A DNA stretch of 17,801 nucleotides from Mucidula mucida (lineage: Eukaryota; Basidiomycota; Agaricomycetes; Agaricales; Physalacriaceae), in assembly GCA_015501055.1 (NCBI GenBank), contig JADNYV010000696.1, positions 1-17,801 of the forward strand, written 5' to 3'. Position numbers and translations under genes: made by a program. Below are positions 1-7,060 of the stretch, one piece after another (the stretch's first letter is position 1; each line of letters opens with the position of its first letter). The notes under the pieces are model-generated. The model was given only the letters and a program-made list of their open reading frames with translations, did no database searches and was not told the DNA's origin.

Positions 1-281
1 GTCCTATATCTGAGACAGATATGAAAGTTGGAACAGAGATGCGATCCGGCAAACAAGCACCCACATATTCCGGTTTCCCACGGTCACCTCTTCCCAACAC
101 TCGTAGCTCGCACTGGGATCTCTGAGTAGTAAGTCTTAGCTTAGCTTTTTTCTCTCCTGCACATCTGACTCTACGCGGCCAAAGGCGGACACACAGATAT
201 AAGGGTATCGGGTGTGAAGACAACAACGGCGCATCAAAAGTTACTCGGTTCGACGTCGCGTTTGATGAAATGACACTTCTT
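1..281. other. Upstream flank of the retrotransposon, no gene seen
   Basis: I see no convincing coding frame here. Before the retrotransposon landed, this stretch was continuous with the sequence now starting at 5249, so it is probably the distal upstream region of the seven-helix gene that begins at 5464. A TATA-like string (GATATAAGG, about 196-204) is present, but it is now about 5.2 kb from that ATG. The last five bases (277-281) are the left copy of the target duplication. The region could also be the far flank of a gene outside the window. Confidence 0.5.
277..281. repeat. Target site duplication, left copy (TTCTT)
   Basis: TTCTT directly precedes the TGTTAGG end of the left LTR and recurs directly after the right LTR at 5244-5248. 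A perfect 5-bp direct repeat is the expected footprint of a Ty1/copia integrase. Confidence 0.92.
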
Positions 282-440
282 TGTTAGGAACTAGGCAGGG
301 TGTAAGTATCAATGTATTCTCAGTACGTCGTAGCTGTACTGAGGAAAGCCCAACACGTGCATGTTCCTTTCATCTCGTCGCGTCGATATCTCCGCTATCT
401 CCGTTCCTCCGAAATCTCCGTGTTGCTCTTCACCACGACA
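282..440 (-). repeat. 3' LTR of the copia element (159 bp)
   Basis: The repeat starts TGTTAGGAACT and ends CACCACGACA on the plus strand and matches 5085-5243 base for base by eye. It contains an 8-bp inverted repeat (CTCAGTAC at 319-326, GTACTGAG at 336-343, 9-nt loop) and three copies of ATCTCCG (388-394, 397-403, 414-420). LTRs of this class carry the promoter, the poly(A) signal and the R repeat. I could not place a TATA box or the R borders. Confidence 0.95.
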
Positions 441-450
441 CTCCTCCTCA
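441..450 (-). other. Polypurine tract (plus-strand primer site)
   Basis: On the coding strand the sequence TGAGGAGGAG lies directly against the 3' LTR. A purine run in this position is where LTR elements prime second-strand DNA synthesis. The TGA at its start is also the stop codon of gag-pol (450-448), so the ORF ends inside the tract with only 7 nt before the LTR. Confidence 0.85.
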
Positions 451-3400
451 ACGCGGAGAGGGTACAATTCCCATCCAACCTCTCATCTTTTCGAACACCG
501 TGGTTGGCAGCGCCTTTGTGAAAGCATCCGCAACATTGTCCTTGGTGGGTACATCAACGAAGTGGACAATGCCTCGTTCGCTGCACTCTCGGCTGTAGTG
601 ATGTTGGACTTCGATGTGCTTGACTCTTTGGTGGAACGACGGGTCTTCGGTGAGGATTCTGGCGCCGCGGTTATCGATGAAGATGACAGTTGGATTCTTC
701 TGTTCCTGGTTCAGGCCTTGTAGAAGGTTTCGGATCCAGACTGCCTCTTTTGTTGCCGGCGCCGCTGCCATATATTCTGCTTCTGTGGACGACGTCGCCG
801 TTGTAGCTTGCTTTTTCGACATCCATGAAACAAGGCCCGATCCCAGGGAGAAGCAGTAGCCGGAGACTGATCGTCGCGTATCCGGGCAGTTAGCGTAATC
901 GGAGTCGGTAAATCCGGTGAGTCGCGCTACGTTTTCTCCACCCAGTTCCAGCTCGAAGTCTCGTGTACCTTTTAGGTACTTGACAACGTGCAGCGCCGCT
1001 TTCCAGTGCGTTTCTCCGTGTCCGCTGTTGAAACGACTGAGCGTGCTTACAGCATGCATGATATCGGGACGAGTGGATATTGCGAGGTACATGAGGACAC
1101 CCACAAGCTGGCGGTATGGCTGCTTTGCGGCTTGACGTCCCTCCTCCTCAGATTGTGGGAGGTCTCGTTTGGTGAGTCGTGTATTAGGTGGAAGAGGTGT
1201 TTTGGTTGGGTTCGCGTCGGCGCAGTTGAACTCTCTGATGATGCGATCGATAAGCGCCTTCTGTGAGAGATAGACCTTCTTCTTCTCTCTGTCGCGACGG
1301 ACGGCCCACCCAATAACGAAGTTCGCGTCGGCTCTGGATATCTGCCATTTTGACTGTAGCTCCTCTTCAAATCGGACTTCCTCCTCCGCACTGCTTGCGG
1401 CTACGGTGAAGTCGTCGACATGGACAGCTGCAAATATGGTACCGGACTCGCGTTTCCGATAGTAGATGCAGTGCTCGACGCTAAGCTGAGTGAATCCTAG
1501 TTCCTTCATTGTTGCGTCCATTGTCTTGTTCCAAATTCGCCCGCCTTGCTTCATGCCATACAATCCCTTCTTCAGTTGCCATACCCAGTCCTCCTTTCCA
1601 GCTTCCTCGAAACCCTTTGGTTGTTCCATCCAGGTGGTTTCGTCGAGGTCGCCGTATAGGTACGCCGTCTTCACATCGAGTTGTGTGAGTTCGTAATCGA
1701 GAGCACCGGCTAGGTGGAAAAGGACGCGTAGGGACTCTGCACGAGCTGTTGGTGAGGTTGTCTTTGTGTAGTCCTTCCCATATATCATTTCGAACCCACG
1801 CAGAACATACCTCGCCTTGTACCTTGACACATTGCCAAGTGCGTCGCGTTTTGTTCTGAAGACAAACTTGCCCCGCATCACTTTGCGGCCTTTTGGGACA
1901 GTGGATCGTGGAACAAGATCATAGACACCCATGTCTTGGATGGATTTGAGCTCCTCCTGAATCGCGGCATGCCACTCTGCAGATTGGTCGCTCTCCAGCG
2001 CTTCTTTCGTTGACTTGGGCTCTTCTGGGAATTCGAGATTGATATTTTCATCTTCAGTTAACGTGGCGAGGACGATCCCGTCAATCAGTGCGTGAACATC
2101 GTCTTCGTTTGGGATGTGTTCTTGACGTGCGCGTTTTCTTGCTTCTCGATCAGCGCGGAGCCTGTTCCCCGCGTCAGTAGACTCCCTGACTGCCTTCCTG
2201 ATACGTTCTTCGAGTCCTGCTTGCTTCTCTCTTTGACTCCTGCGGGGTATTCGGACATCTGGATCGGGATCGGAAACATTGCCGCCGTCTTCTCCTAGAT
2301 TGTCTTCGTCTTCCTCGCCATCGCTGCTGTCATCATCTTCGTCTTCATCATCACTCTCTTCAATCAGTACGGGCATCTTGTCCTCGTCATCATCATCATC
2401 ATCGGCATTGACTATGCGTCCGGGCTGTAGTGGCGTTGCGTGTTTCTGGTGCGACTCGATAAACTCGACGTGGTATGACGTGACTACACGATGTGTCTGT
2501 CGATGGTAGCAGATGTAAGCTTTTGAGTTGGACGAATACCCAATTAGCTGACACTCGAGTGAACGGTCATAGATCTTGGGGTTGTGCTTGTTCTGGATCA
2601 GAACGAATGCCTTGCACCCTATCTCGCGGAGATGCGCCAGGTTTGGTTTGACGCCGTACCATGCTTCATATGGAGTCATTTTGTTCTGGTACGTCGTCGG
2701 ACGTCTCTGCGCCACATAACCCGCGGTCTCCACAAAATAGTCCCATAGATATGCCGGTGCTTTGCACTCTGCCATCATTGCTCTTCCCAGTTCGAATACT
2801 GTGCGGTGACGGCGTTCAGCAATACCGTTGTGCGCGGAAGTGTATGGTGCGGTGACTTGCAGTTTTGTGCCGGTTTTTGCTAACCAGTCGCGCATTTGGT
2901 CGCTTTTTAGTTCGCCTCCGTCGGTTCTGTATATGCCGACCTCTTCATTGCACTCGAGCTTCCTCTCCTTCTCCCATCTTTGAAGTTCAGAGAACGCCTG
3001 GTCTTTCGTTCGCAACGGTATGCACCACGTCATGTCTGTATATTCATCGACTAGTTCCATTGAATAACGATTGTGTCGCTTGGATTCTACCGCCTCCGGC
3101 CCCGTAAGATCAACACATACGACTCCCAGCTTTCGCTTTGACCGCTCATTCTCCCTTGTTTTGGCCACGGGCGTGCGTGTCTGCTTTCCAAGAATGCAAG
3201 ATTCGCATGAGGGTGGGTTTTCGGAGAAGTCGACTGGCATACCTTTTGCCATAGCGCGTTGGGCCATCTTCTTGATTGTGGAGATGCCGATATGGCCGAG
3301 GCGTCCATGCCAGGTGCGAAGGTTAGCCGTGTTTGTGTTGGCATTGGCTGCGGCGGCAATGGGATTGGAAGTGGGTGCTGTCTTGGTGACAGTGTGCTTG

Positions 3401-4947
3401 ACACGGGGAAGTATTGCGCCGTTTAGAGTGTACAGCTTCTTGCTGTGGCGAGTTCCCGTCGCGACGACTGCTTTGCTGGTCTTGCTCCTAATACAGAATC
3501 CAGCATCGTCGAAGTCGGCGGTATAGCCGTTGTCGCAGATCTTGCCAATGGACATGAGTCGGATTGTCGCCTGAGGAACGTATAAGACATCGCGGAGGAT
3601 GAGAGTGGCGCCTTTCGCCTGGCGGATGTGGATGTCTCCGATGCCCCTTGCCTCGATGTAGTTTCCTCCGACGCCCCAGATTTTCTGTGGTGGGATGGCA
3701 TGTAGAGTGTGAAAATCTTCGCGTACTGGCGAGACGTGTACCGTCGCTCCTGAGTCCCCGGCAAAAGGTCCACAGTCTGCAATATTGAGTACGGTGTACT
3801 GATTCGTCTGAAGGGCGACGGGTGTACTAGCATCGTCGACGGTGTAGCCCGGTTTCAGATGGTGCTTCCAATCAATGGACACTCTGGCGACGTCGGCGAG
3901 CATAGAAAACTCGGACGACTCAGAGCCACGACGTGCGTGTTGGGCGGCGTATATCTCCTCGAGCTCGGAGTTTGGTGTCACAAACGCGGTGGCGGCTGTT
4001 TGCTCCTCCTCGACCATGGTAAAGTAGACGGTTTTACCGGCGGAGTCTTTGAACGCGAACCGTGGCTTGTTTGGATCTGGCGGTTTGGGAGTTGACGTAG
4101 TTGTGTTGGCAGAGGAGGAAGGAGAGGGGGAGGGGGAGTTCTTCTCGCGTCGCGCAGCCCTCTTCTTCAACACCTCATCACGTTTGCCTTCCATGGCCCC
4201 GCCTCTTCCCCAGCATTCATCCGTTCTGTGACGACCTCCACATGTCTCACATAGACCGTTCTGCCCATGAGTGTGGCCCTTGCCTTTGCTGTGCGACTTC
4301 TGTGTCAGCGCCGCATTCGCTTTCTCCTCTTCCGCCTCCTTCTTTAGCTCGTCCTTCAGACGCAGGGTCTCCTTCTCGAGTGACGCGACGATATCGGCGG
4401 CAGTGGACTTGTCGTTGTCTTCGTGCTTCTCGCGGACGTGTTTGAGATCCGAACACAGGGCGCGAAGTAGGACGACGCGCGCCAGCGTTTCCGCATCAAG
4501 AGTGCCGATCTCGAAGATCTGCTTGCAGATGTCACGGACTCTATTCGCGGTGGTGACCATGTCTTCGTCGCGGTAGATGTTGGCGGATAGGGCGTCGTCT
4601 AAGAGGGAGGGCTGAGTTGACGATTTCTGTCTGTGGCGTTTTTCGAGCTCCTTCCAGATCTCGTTCGCGGTTGTGCACTTGCAGTTGTCGCGCAGGTAGT
4701 CTCTCTCCGAGGCAGCAATGTTCATGCGAATCATCGCTTGCGCAATACTGTCATTCTTGGTCCAGATCGCGAGATTGGCTGCATCGGACGCGTCGGGCTT
4801 CGATACGTCGCCGGTGACATACTCTTTGCTGCCGGCGATGAGGAACGCGTCGAGGGCGCTTTCGTTCCATCGGACGTAGTTCTTCTTGTTGAGGTCGAGG
4901 GCTTCTAGACCCGTTATCGTTTTAGCTTTGATAGCCTCGAGTGGCAT
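448..4947 (-). CDS. Copia Gag-Pol polyprotein (1499 aa)
   Basis: A single 1499-codon frame encodes Gag and Pol with no frameshift or stop between them. The Gag part occupies about residues 1-260 and ends in a CCHC zinc knuckle (C233, C236, H240, C245) whose third gap is X3 rather than the usual X4. The aspartic protease has DSGAT with D398. The integrase has the HHCC motif (H547, H552, C581, C584) and the catalytic triad D613, D676, E711. A strongly acidic Asp/Glu linker follows, partly encoded by a GAT/GAC-type microsatellite near 2387-2403. The RVT_2 reverse transcriptase has its active-site DD at 1178-1179 in the form HVDD instead of the common YVDD. RNase H has D1348, E1389 (STEAEY) and D1425, then the KHIEVQHHY and ADAFTKAL blocks. 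The start is the first ATG after a 137-nt leader. The product would form cytoplasmic virus-like particles, copy its RNA to DNA and integrate it. No disabling lesion is visible. Confidence 0.96.
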   Translation of the reverse strand: MPLEAIKAKTITGLEALDLNKKNYVRWNESALDAFLIAGSKEYVTGDVSKPDASDAANLAIWTKNDSIAQAMIRMNIAASERDYLRDNCKCTTANEIWKELEKRHRQKSSTQPSLLDDALSANIYRDEDMVTTANRVRDICKQIFEIGTLDAETLARVVLLRALCSDLKHVREKHEDNDKSTAADIVASLEKETLRLKDELKKEAEEEKANAALTQKSHSKGKGHTHGQNGLCETCGGRHRTDECWGRGGAMEGKRDEVLKKRAARREKNSPSPSPSSSANTTTSTPKPPDPNKPRFAFKDSAGKTVYFTMVEEEQTAATAFVTPNSELEEIYAAQHARRGSESSEFSMLADVARVSIDWKHHLKPGYTVDDASTPVALQTNQYTVLNIADCGPFAGDSGATVHVSPVREDFHTLHAIPPQKIWGVGGNYIEARGIGDIHIRQAKGATLILRDVLYVPQATIRLMSIGKICDNGYTADFDDAGFCIRSKTSKAVVATGTRHSKKLYTLNGAILPRVKHTVTKTAPTSNPIAAAANANTNTANLRTWHGRLGHIGISTIKKMAQRAMAKGMPVDFSENPPSCESCILGKQTRTPVAKTRENERSKRKLGVVCVDLTGPEAVESKRHNRYSMELVDEYTDMTWCIPLRTKDQAFSELQRWEKERKLECNEEVGIYRTDGGELKSDQMRDWLAKTGTKLQVTAPYTSAHNGIAERRHRTVFELGRAMMAECKAPAYLWDYFVETAGYVAQRRPTTYQNKMTPYEAWYGVKPNLAHLREIGCKAFVLIQNKHNPKIYDRSLECQLIGYSSNSKAYICYHRQTHRVVTSYHVEFIESHQKHATPLQPGRIVNADDDDDDEDKMPVLIEESDDEDEDDDSSDGEEDEDNLGEDGGNVSDPDPDVRIPRRSQREKQAGLEERIRKAVRESTDAGNRLRADREARKRARQEHIPNEDDVHALIDGIVLATLTEDENINLEFPEEPKSTKEALESDQSAEWHAAIQEELKSIQDMGVYDLVPRSTVPKGRKVMRGKFVFRTKRDALGNVSRYKARYVLRGFEMIYGKDYTKTTSPTARAESLRVLFHLAGALDYELTQLDVKTAYLYGDLDETTWMEQPKGFEEAGKEDWVWQLKKGLYGMKQGGRIWNKTMDATMKELGFTQLSVEHCIYYRKRESGTIFAAVHVDDFTVAASSAEEEVRFEEELQSKWQISRADANFVIGWAVRRDREKKKVYLSQKALIDRIIREFNCADANPTKTPLPPNTRLTKRDLPQSEEEGRQAAKQPYRQLVGVLMYLAISTRPDIMHAVSTLSRFNSGHGETHWKAALHVVKYLKGTRDFELELGGENVARLTGFTDSDYANCPDTRRSVSGYCFSLGSGLVSWMSKKQATTATSSTEAEYMAAAPATKEAVWIRNLLQGLNQEQKNPTVIFIDNRGARILTEDPSFHQRVKHIEVQHHYSRECSERGIVHFVDVPTKDNVADAFTKALPTTVFEKMRGWMGIVPSPR

Positions 4948-5074
4948 GGTGGTGATAGAGAGGGATGTGAAAGAAGAAATAAGGTTTCTGGTGTCCGGCG
5001 CGCTCTGCGTGCACTGGGACGGCTAGTTCCTAACTGTAGAGTCGCTTCGTAGAGTCGATCCTTCAGCAGTATAA

Positions 5075-5084
5075 GCCCATAACC
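5075..5084 (-). other. Primer binding site, initiator tRNA-Met anticodon-arm type
   Basis: Directly inside the 5' LTR the coding strand reads GGTTATGGGC. Its complement GCCCATAACC matches the anticodon arm of eukaryotic initiator tRNA-Met around the CAU anticodon. Drosophila copia also starts its internal region with GGTTATGGGC and primes with a cleaved 5' half of initiator tRNA-Met. The match here stops after about 10 nt. It is not the 3'-end (TGGTATCAGAG-like) primer site used by many plant elements. The comparison is from memory of those sequences. Confidence 0.75.
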
Positions 5085-5243
5085 TGTTAGGAACTAGGCA
5101 GGGTGTAAGTATCAATGTATTCTCAGTACGTCGTAGCTGTACTGAGGAAAGCCCAACACGTGCATGTTCCTTTCATCTCGTCGCGTCGATATCTCCGCTA
5201 TCTCCGTTCCTCCGAAATCTCCGTGTTGCTCTTCACCACGACA
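5085..5243 (-). repeat. 5' LTR of the copia element (159 bp)
   Basis: This is the second copy of the 159-bp LTR, offset 4803 bp from the left copy and identical by eye. For the minus-strand element it is the 5' LTR, so it should hold the active promoter firing leftwards into gag-pol. The hairpin-forming inverted repeat lies at 5122-5146 and the three ATCTCCG motifs at 5191-5197, 5200-5206 and 5217-5223. Confidence 0.95.
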
Positions 5244-5248
5244 TTCTT
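5244..5248. repeat. Target site duplication, right copy (TTCTT)
   Basis: This is the right partner of the TTCTT at 277-281 and immediately follows the ACA end of the LTR. The two copies define the integration point: the empty site would carry one TTCTT joining position 281 to 5249. Confidence 0.92.
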
Positions 5249-5463
5249 CACCGCGTCAATTGAATCCGACAACAAGATCTTCACCCAAGACGGCCTTTAC
5301 TCCTTTAGAGTATCATTGATGCGACTGGTTGTCACAAAGAATCAACGCTTGTTTCCCATCTTTCTCTTTCCTCTCATCTCAGCGAGACCCCCTGGCGGAT
5401 TTCTTTTGTTCTATGGTTCTGGCAGCCCTTCTTCTTTGATAAACTTTCTTTCAATTCCTAGCC
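5249..5463 (+). promoter_or_regulatory. Core promoter and 5' UTR of the seven-helix gene
   Basis: This 215-bp stretch between the target duplication and the ATG at 5464 has no convincing ORF. A CT-rich run (about 5358-5382) resembles the pyrimidine tracts that often precede transcription starts in basidiomycete genes. The retrotransposon therefore probably spared the core promoter but moved any sites upstream of 5249 about 5 kb away. No clear TATA box is seen. Confidence 0.45.
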
Positions 5464-6854
5464 ATGGCGCCCTTGTCTTTCCTCCTCGCACGCCGTGAGT
5501 CCCTTTTAGCCGTCGCCGACATGCTGTTGACATCTCGTTCAGGTGAAGATCAACCGCCAGATTACTCTCAGTACGCGTCCAATCGAATCGGTGTCTTCAT
5601 TGCGTTTCAATGTATCGGACTCTTTGGCTCCCTCATCATTATGAGCACGGCTTTGTACGCGAGCCGCATCTCGCGGCATATGACCTGGTTCAGCTTCATG
5701 TTCTCTTGGTTCATCTCATCTCTTTCATATACTCTCCTGCTGTTCAGCGGTGAAATCAACAATCCCGAGCCAGGCTTCAGTGTTTGTTTCACGCAGGCAT
5801 TGTTGATATACGCTGCCCCGCCACTGTATGTCTTATCGTCGCCTTTTTGTATCTACCATTGACACGCTTCTCTAGTACGGCAGCGGCGACGATGGGCCTG
5901 GTTGTACAGGTAAGCGTGGAAGCTGACTCTATCCGGTAATTCCTCAGTAATCCGCAGATTTGGTTCAACATCCGCTTTATTATTCTGGGAACCAGAATCA
6001 AGAGAGAACAATATTGGTCTAGTGCTGTTTGTCGAGTCTCTCATCATCAGCGCCCGTGCTCATATTTGTCGACAGATTCTGATCTTTCCTTACATAGTAC
6101 ACGCCATCATACTAGTAGAAGCGCTCTTTGTAAGTATTCTCACATACGTTTGGCAGCGCACGCTCTGACTCCGTATCATTAGATTGGACTGAATGATCCT
6201 GATTCCATCCGGAGAACTGGCAGTGGCATGTATTGCAACACTGGGAATCCTGTTCCGTTAGTCATTTTACGATTCAAAATGTTTGTATCCTCATATCCGC
6301 TCAGAGGAAGAGTCTCTACAGGGCTGGTGGTCCTACTGCTACTCCCGGCCGTTGTCATTGAGTGTAGGTGTTAAAATGCGCGGAGTCGTACCGACTGATG
6401 ACGGATCATCTCTAGGTTTGACATGCAATCTTCTGCGTAAGCATTGGGCGGTCTTCAAGAAAGAGGCCAATTCAATATCCCTGGCGCTACGAGTCCTTTG
6501 TTTTATGATATTCGGTGTTTTTGCCATCGTGTCAGTCTTCAAATGCTGCACTGGTCCATCAGCTTACAGCCGTATAGTTTGAGTCTTGTGTTCTTCTTCA
6601 TCGTTCATCATGGCGCCGATTTGAACATCGTTGTTTCCACAAGTACGTTTTCTACCTTCTTCTTCTGAGGTTGCTGAACCAGTTCTTGTAGTTCCGTTAG
6701 CAGCAGTTCTGCTCTTCGGCACACAAAGAGTATTTATTCACTCATTGAACTTCCATTTCCTGACCACATGCAACAGGATCTCCTTCGCGTCTACATGTTT
6801 TGGAAACGGCCAGTCAAGCAGCCGGAAGCCGACAGTAAATTAGATCTCAATTGA
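5464..6854 (+). CDS. Seven-transmembrane fungal membrane protein (299 aa, 11 exons)
   Basis: My exon model is 5464-5494, 5543-5825, 5876-5909, 5958-6026, 6076-6129, 6183-6256, 6305-6363, 6416-6530, 6578-6642, 6692-6729 and 6777-6854. It gives exactly 300 codons including TGA. Introns are 47-53 nt and nearly all have strong GT(N)NGT donors; intron 1 is in frame (48 nt) and could be retained. The product has seven hydrophobic segments at about residues 27-49, 58-79, 92-118, 140-160, 184-203, 224-249 and 255-272, and a short basic cytosolic tail. Between helices 3 and 4 lies a basic stretch (RIKREQYW). The pattern resembles a GPCR-like seven-helix family that I recall as common and unnamed in Agaricomycetes, with a conserved FGTQ(K/R)D block near the end (270-275 here). 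Ligand and signalling role are unknown. The least certain junctions are introns 4 (GTTTGT donor), 8 and 9. Confidence 0.85.
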
Positions 6855-7060
6855 AGACAAGTATGTATGACCTGTTCCACGAGAAATCATTGGAATCAAT
6901 CAGTGTTGAGCTTAAATAGGCTCGTGTCCAGGCATTTCGACTGCAGTGAGTAGAATAGTCAATTGATTAGATCGTGTGTACGGTGTTTACGCGTATGTAC
7001 CGGCGAGCGGAATTTGAAAGCACTCTTCCTGCCTGTTGCGTCTGGTGCTACGAGTCTGGA
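6855..7060 (+). promoter_or_regulatory. Intergenic spacer with probable promoter of the five-finger gene
   Basis: About 206 bp separate two genes on the same strand. A TATA-like string (TTAAATAGG, about 6911-6919) lies about 140 bp before the chosen ATG. An earlier in-frame ATG at 6995 could extend the next protein by 22 residues; I prefer 7061 because the upstream residues look unlike the rest of the protein. Confidence 0.35.

Larger units (their letters stand above)
282..5243 (-). mobile_element. Full-length Ty1/copia LTR retrotransposon, apparently intact
   Basis: The element is 4962 bp long and is transcribed on the minus strand, so its 5' LTR is the right-hand copy. It contains two 159-bp LTRs with TGT...ACA ends, a 5-bp target duplication, a primer binding site touching the 5' LTR, one uninterrupted gag-pol frame, and a polypurine tract touching the 3' LTR. 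The order protease, integrase, reverse transcriptase, RNase H is that of Ty1/copia (Pseudoviridae-type) elements rather than Ty3/gypsy. I found no difference between the LTRs by eye, and all catalytic residues checked are present. This points to a recent insertion and possibly an autonomous element. It sits upstream of, and antisense to, the gene starting at 5464. Confidence 0.96.

Noticed and set aside
312..723. Plus-strand frames across the left LTR and the 3' part of gag-pol
   Set aside because: They are antisense to an intact Gag-Pol frame or lie in the LTR (the same frame recurs in the right LTR), with no domain of their own.
2387..2403. Run of TCA/ATC repeats as a possible independent microsatellite or CRISPR-like feature
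   Set aside because: It is a short in-frame repeat encoding the Asp-rich linker of Gag-Pol and needs no separate explanation.
5115..5498. Plus-strand frame from the right LTR through the promoter into the seven-helix gene
   Set aside because: It mixes LTR sequence with promoter sequence and ends in a different frame from the gene at 5464, so it is a chance frame.
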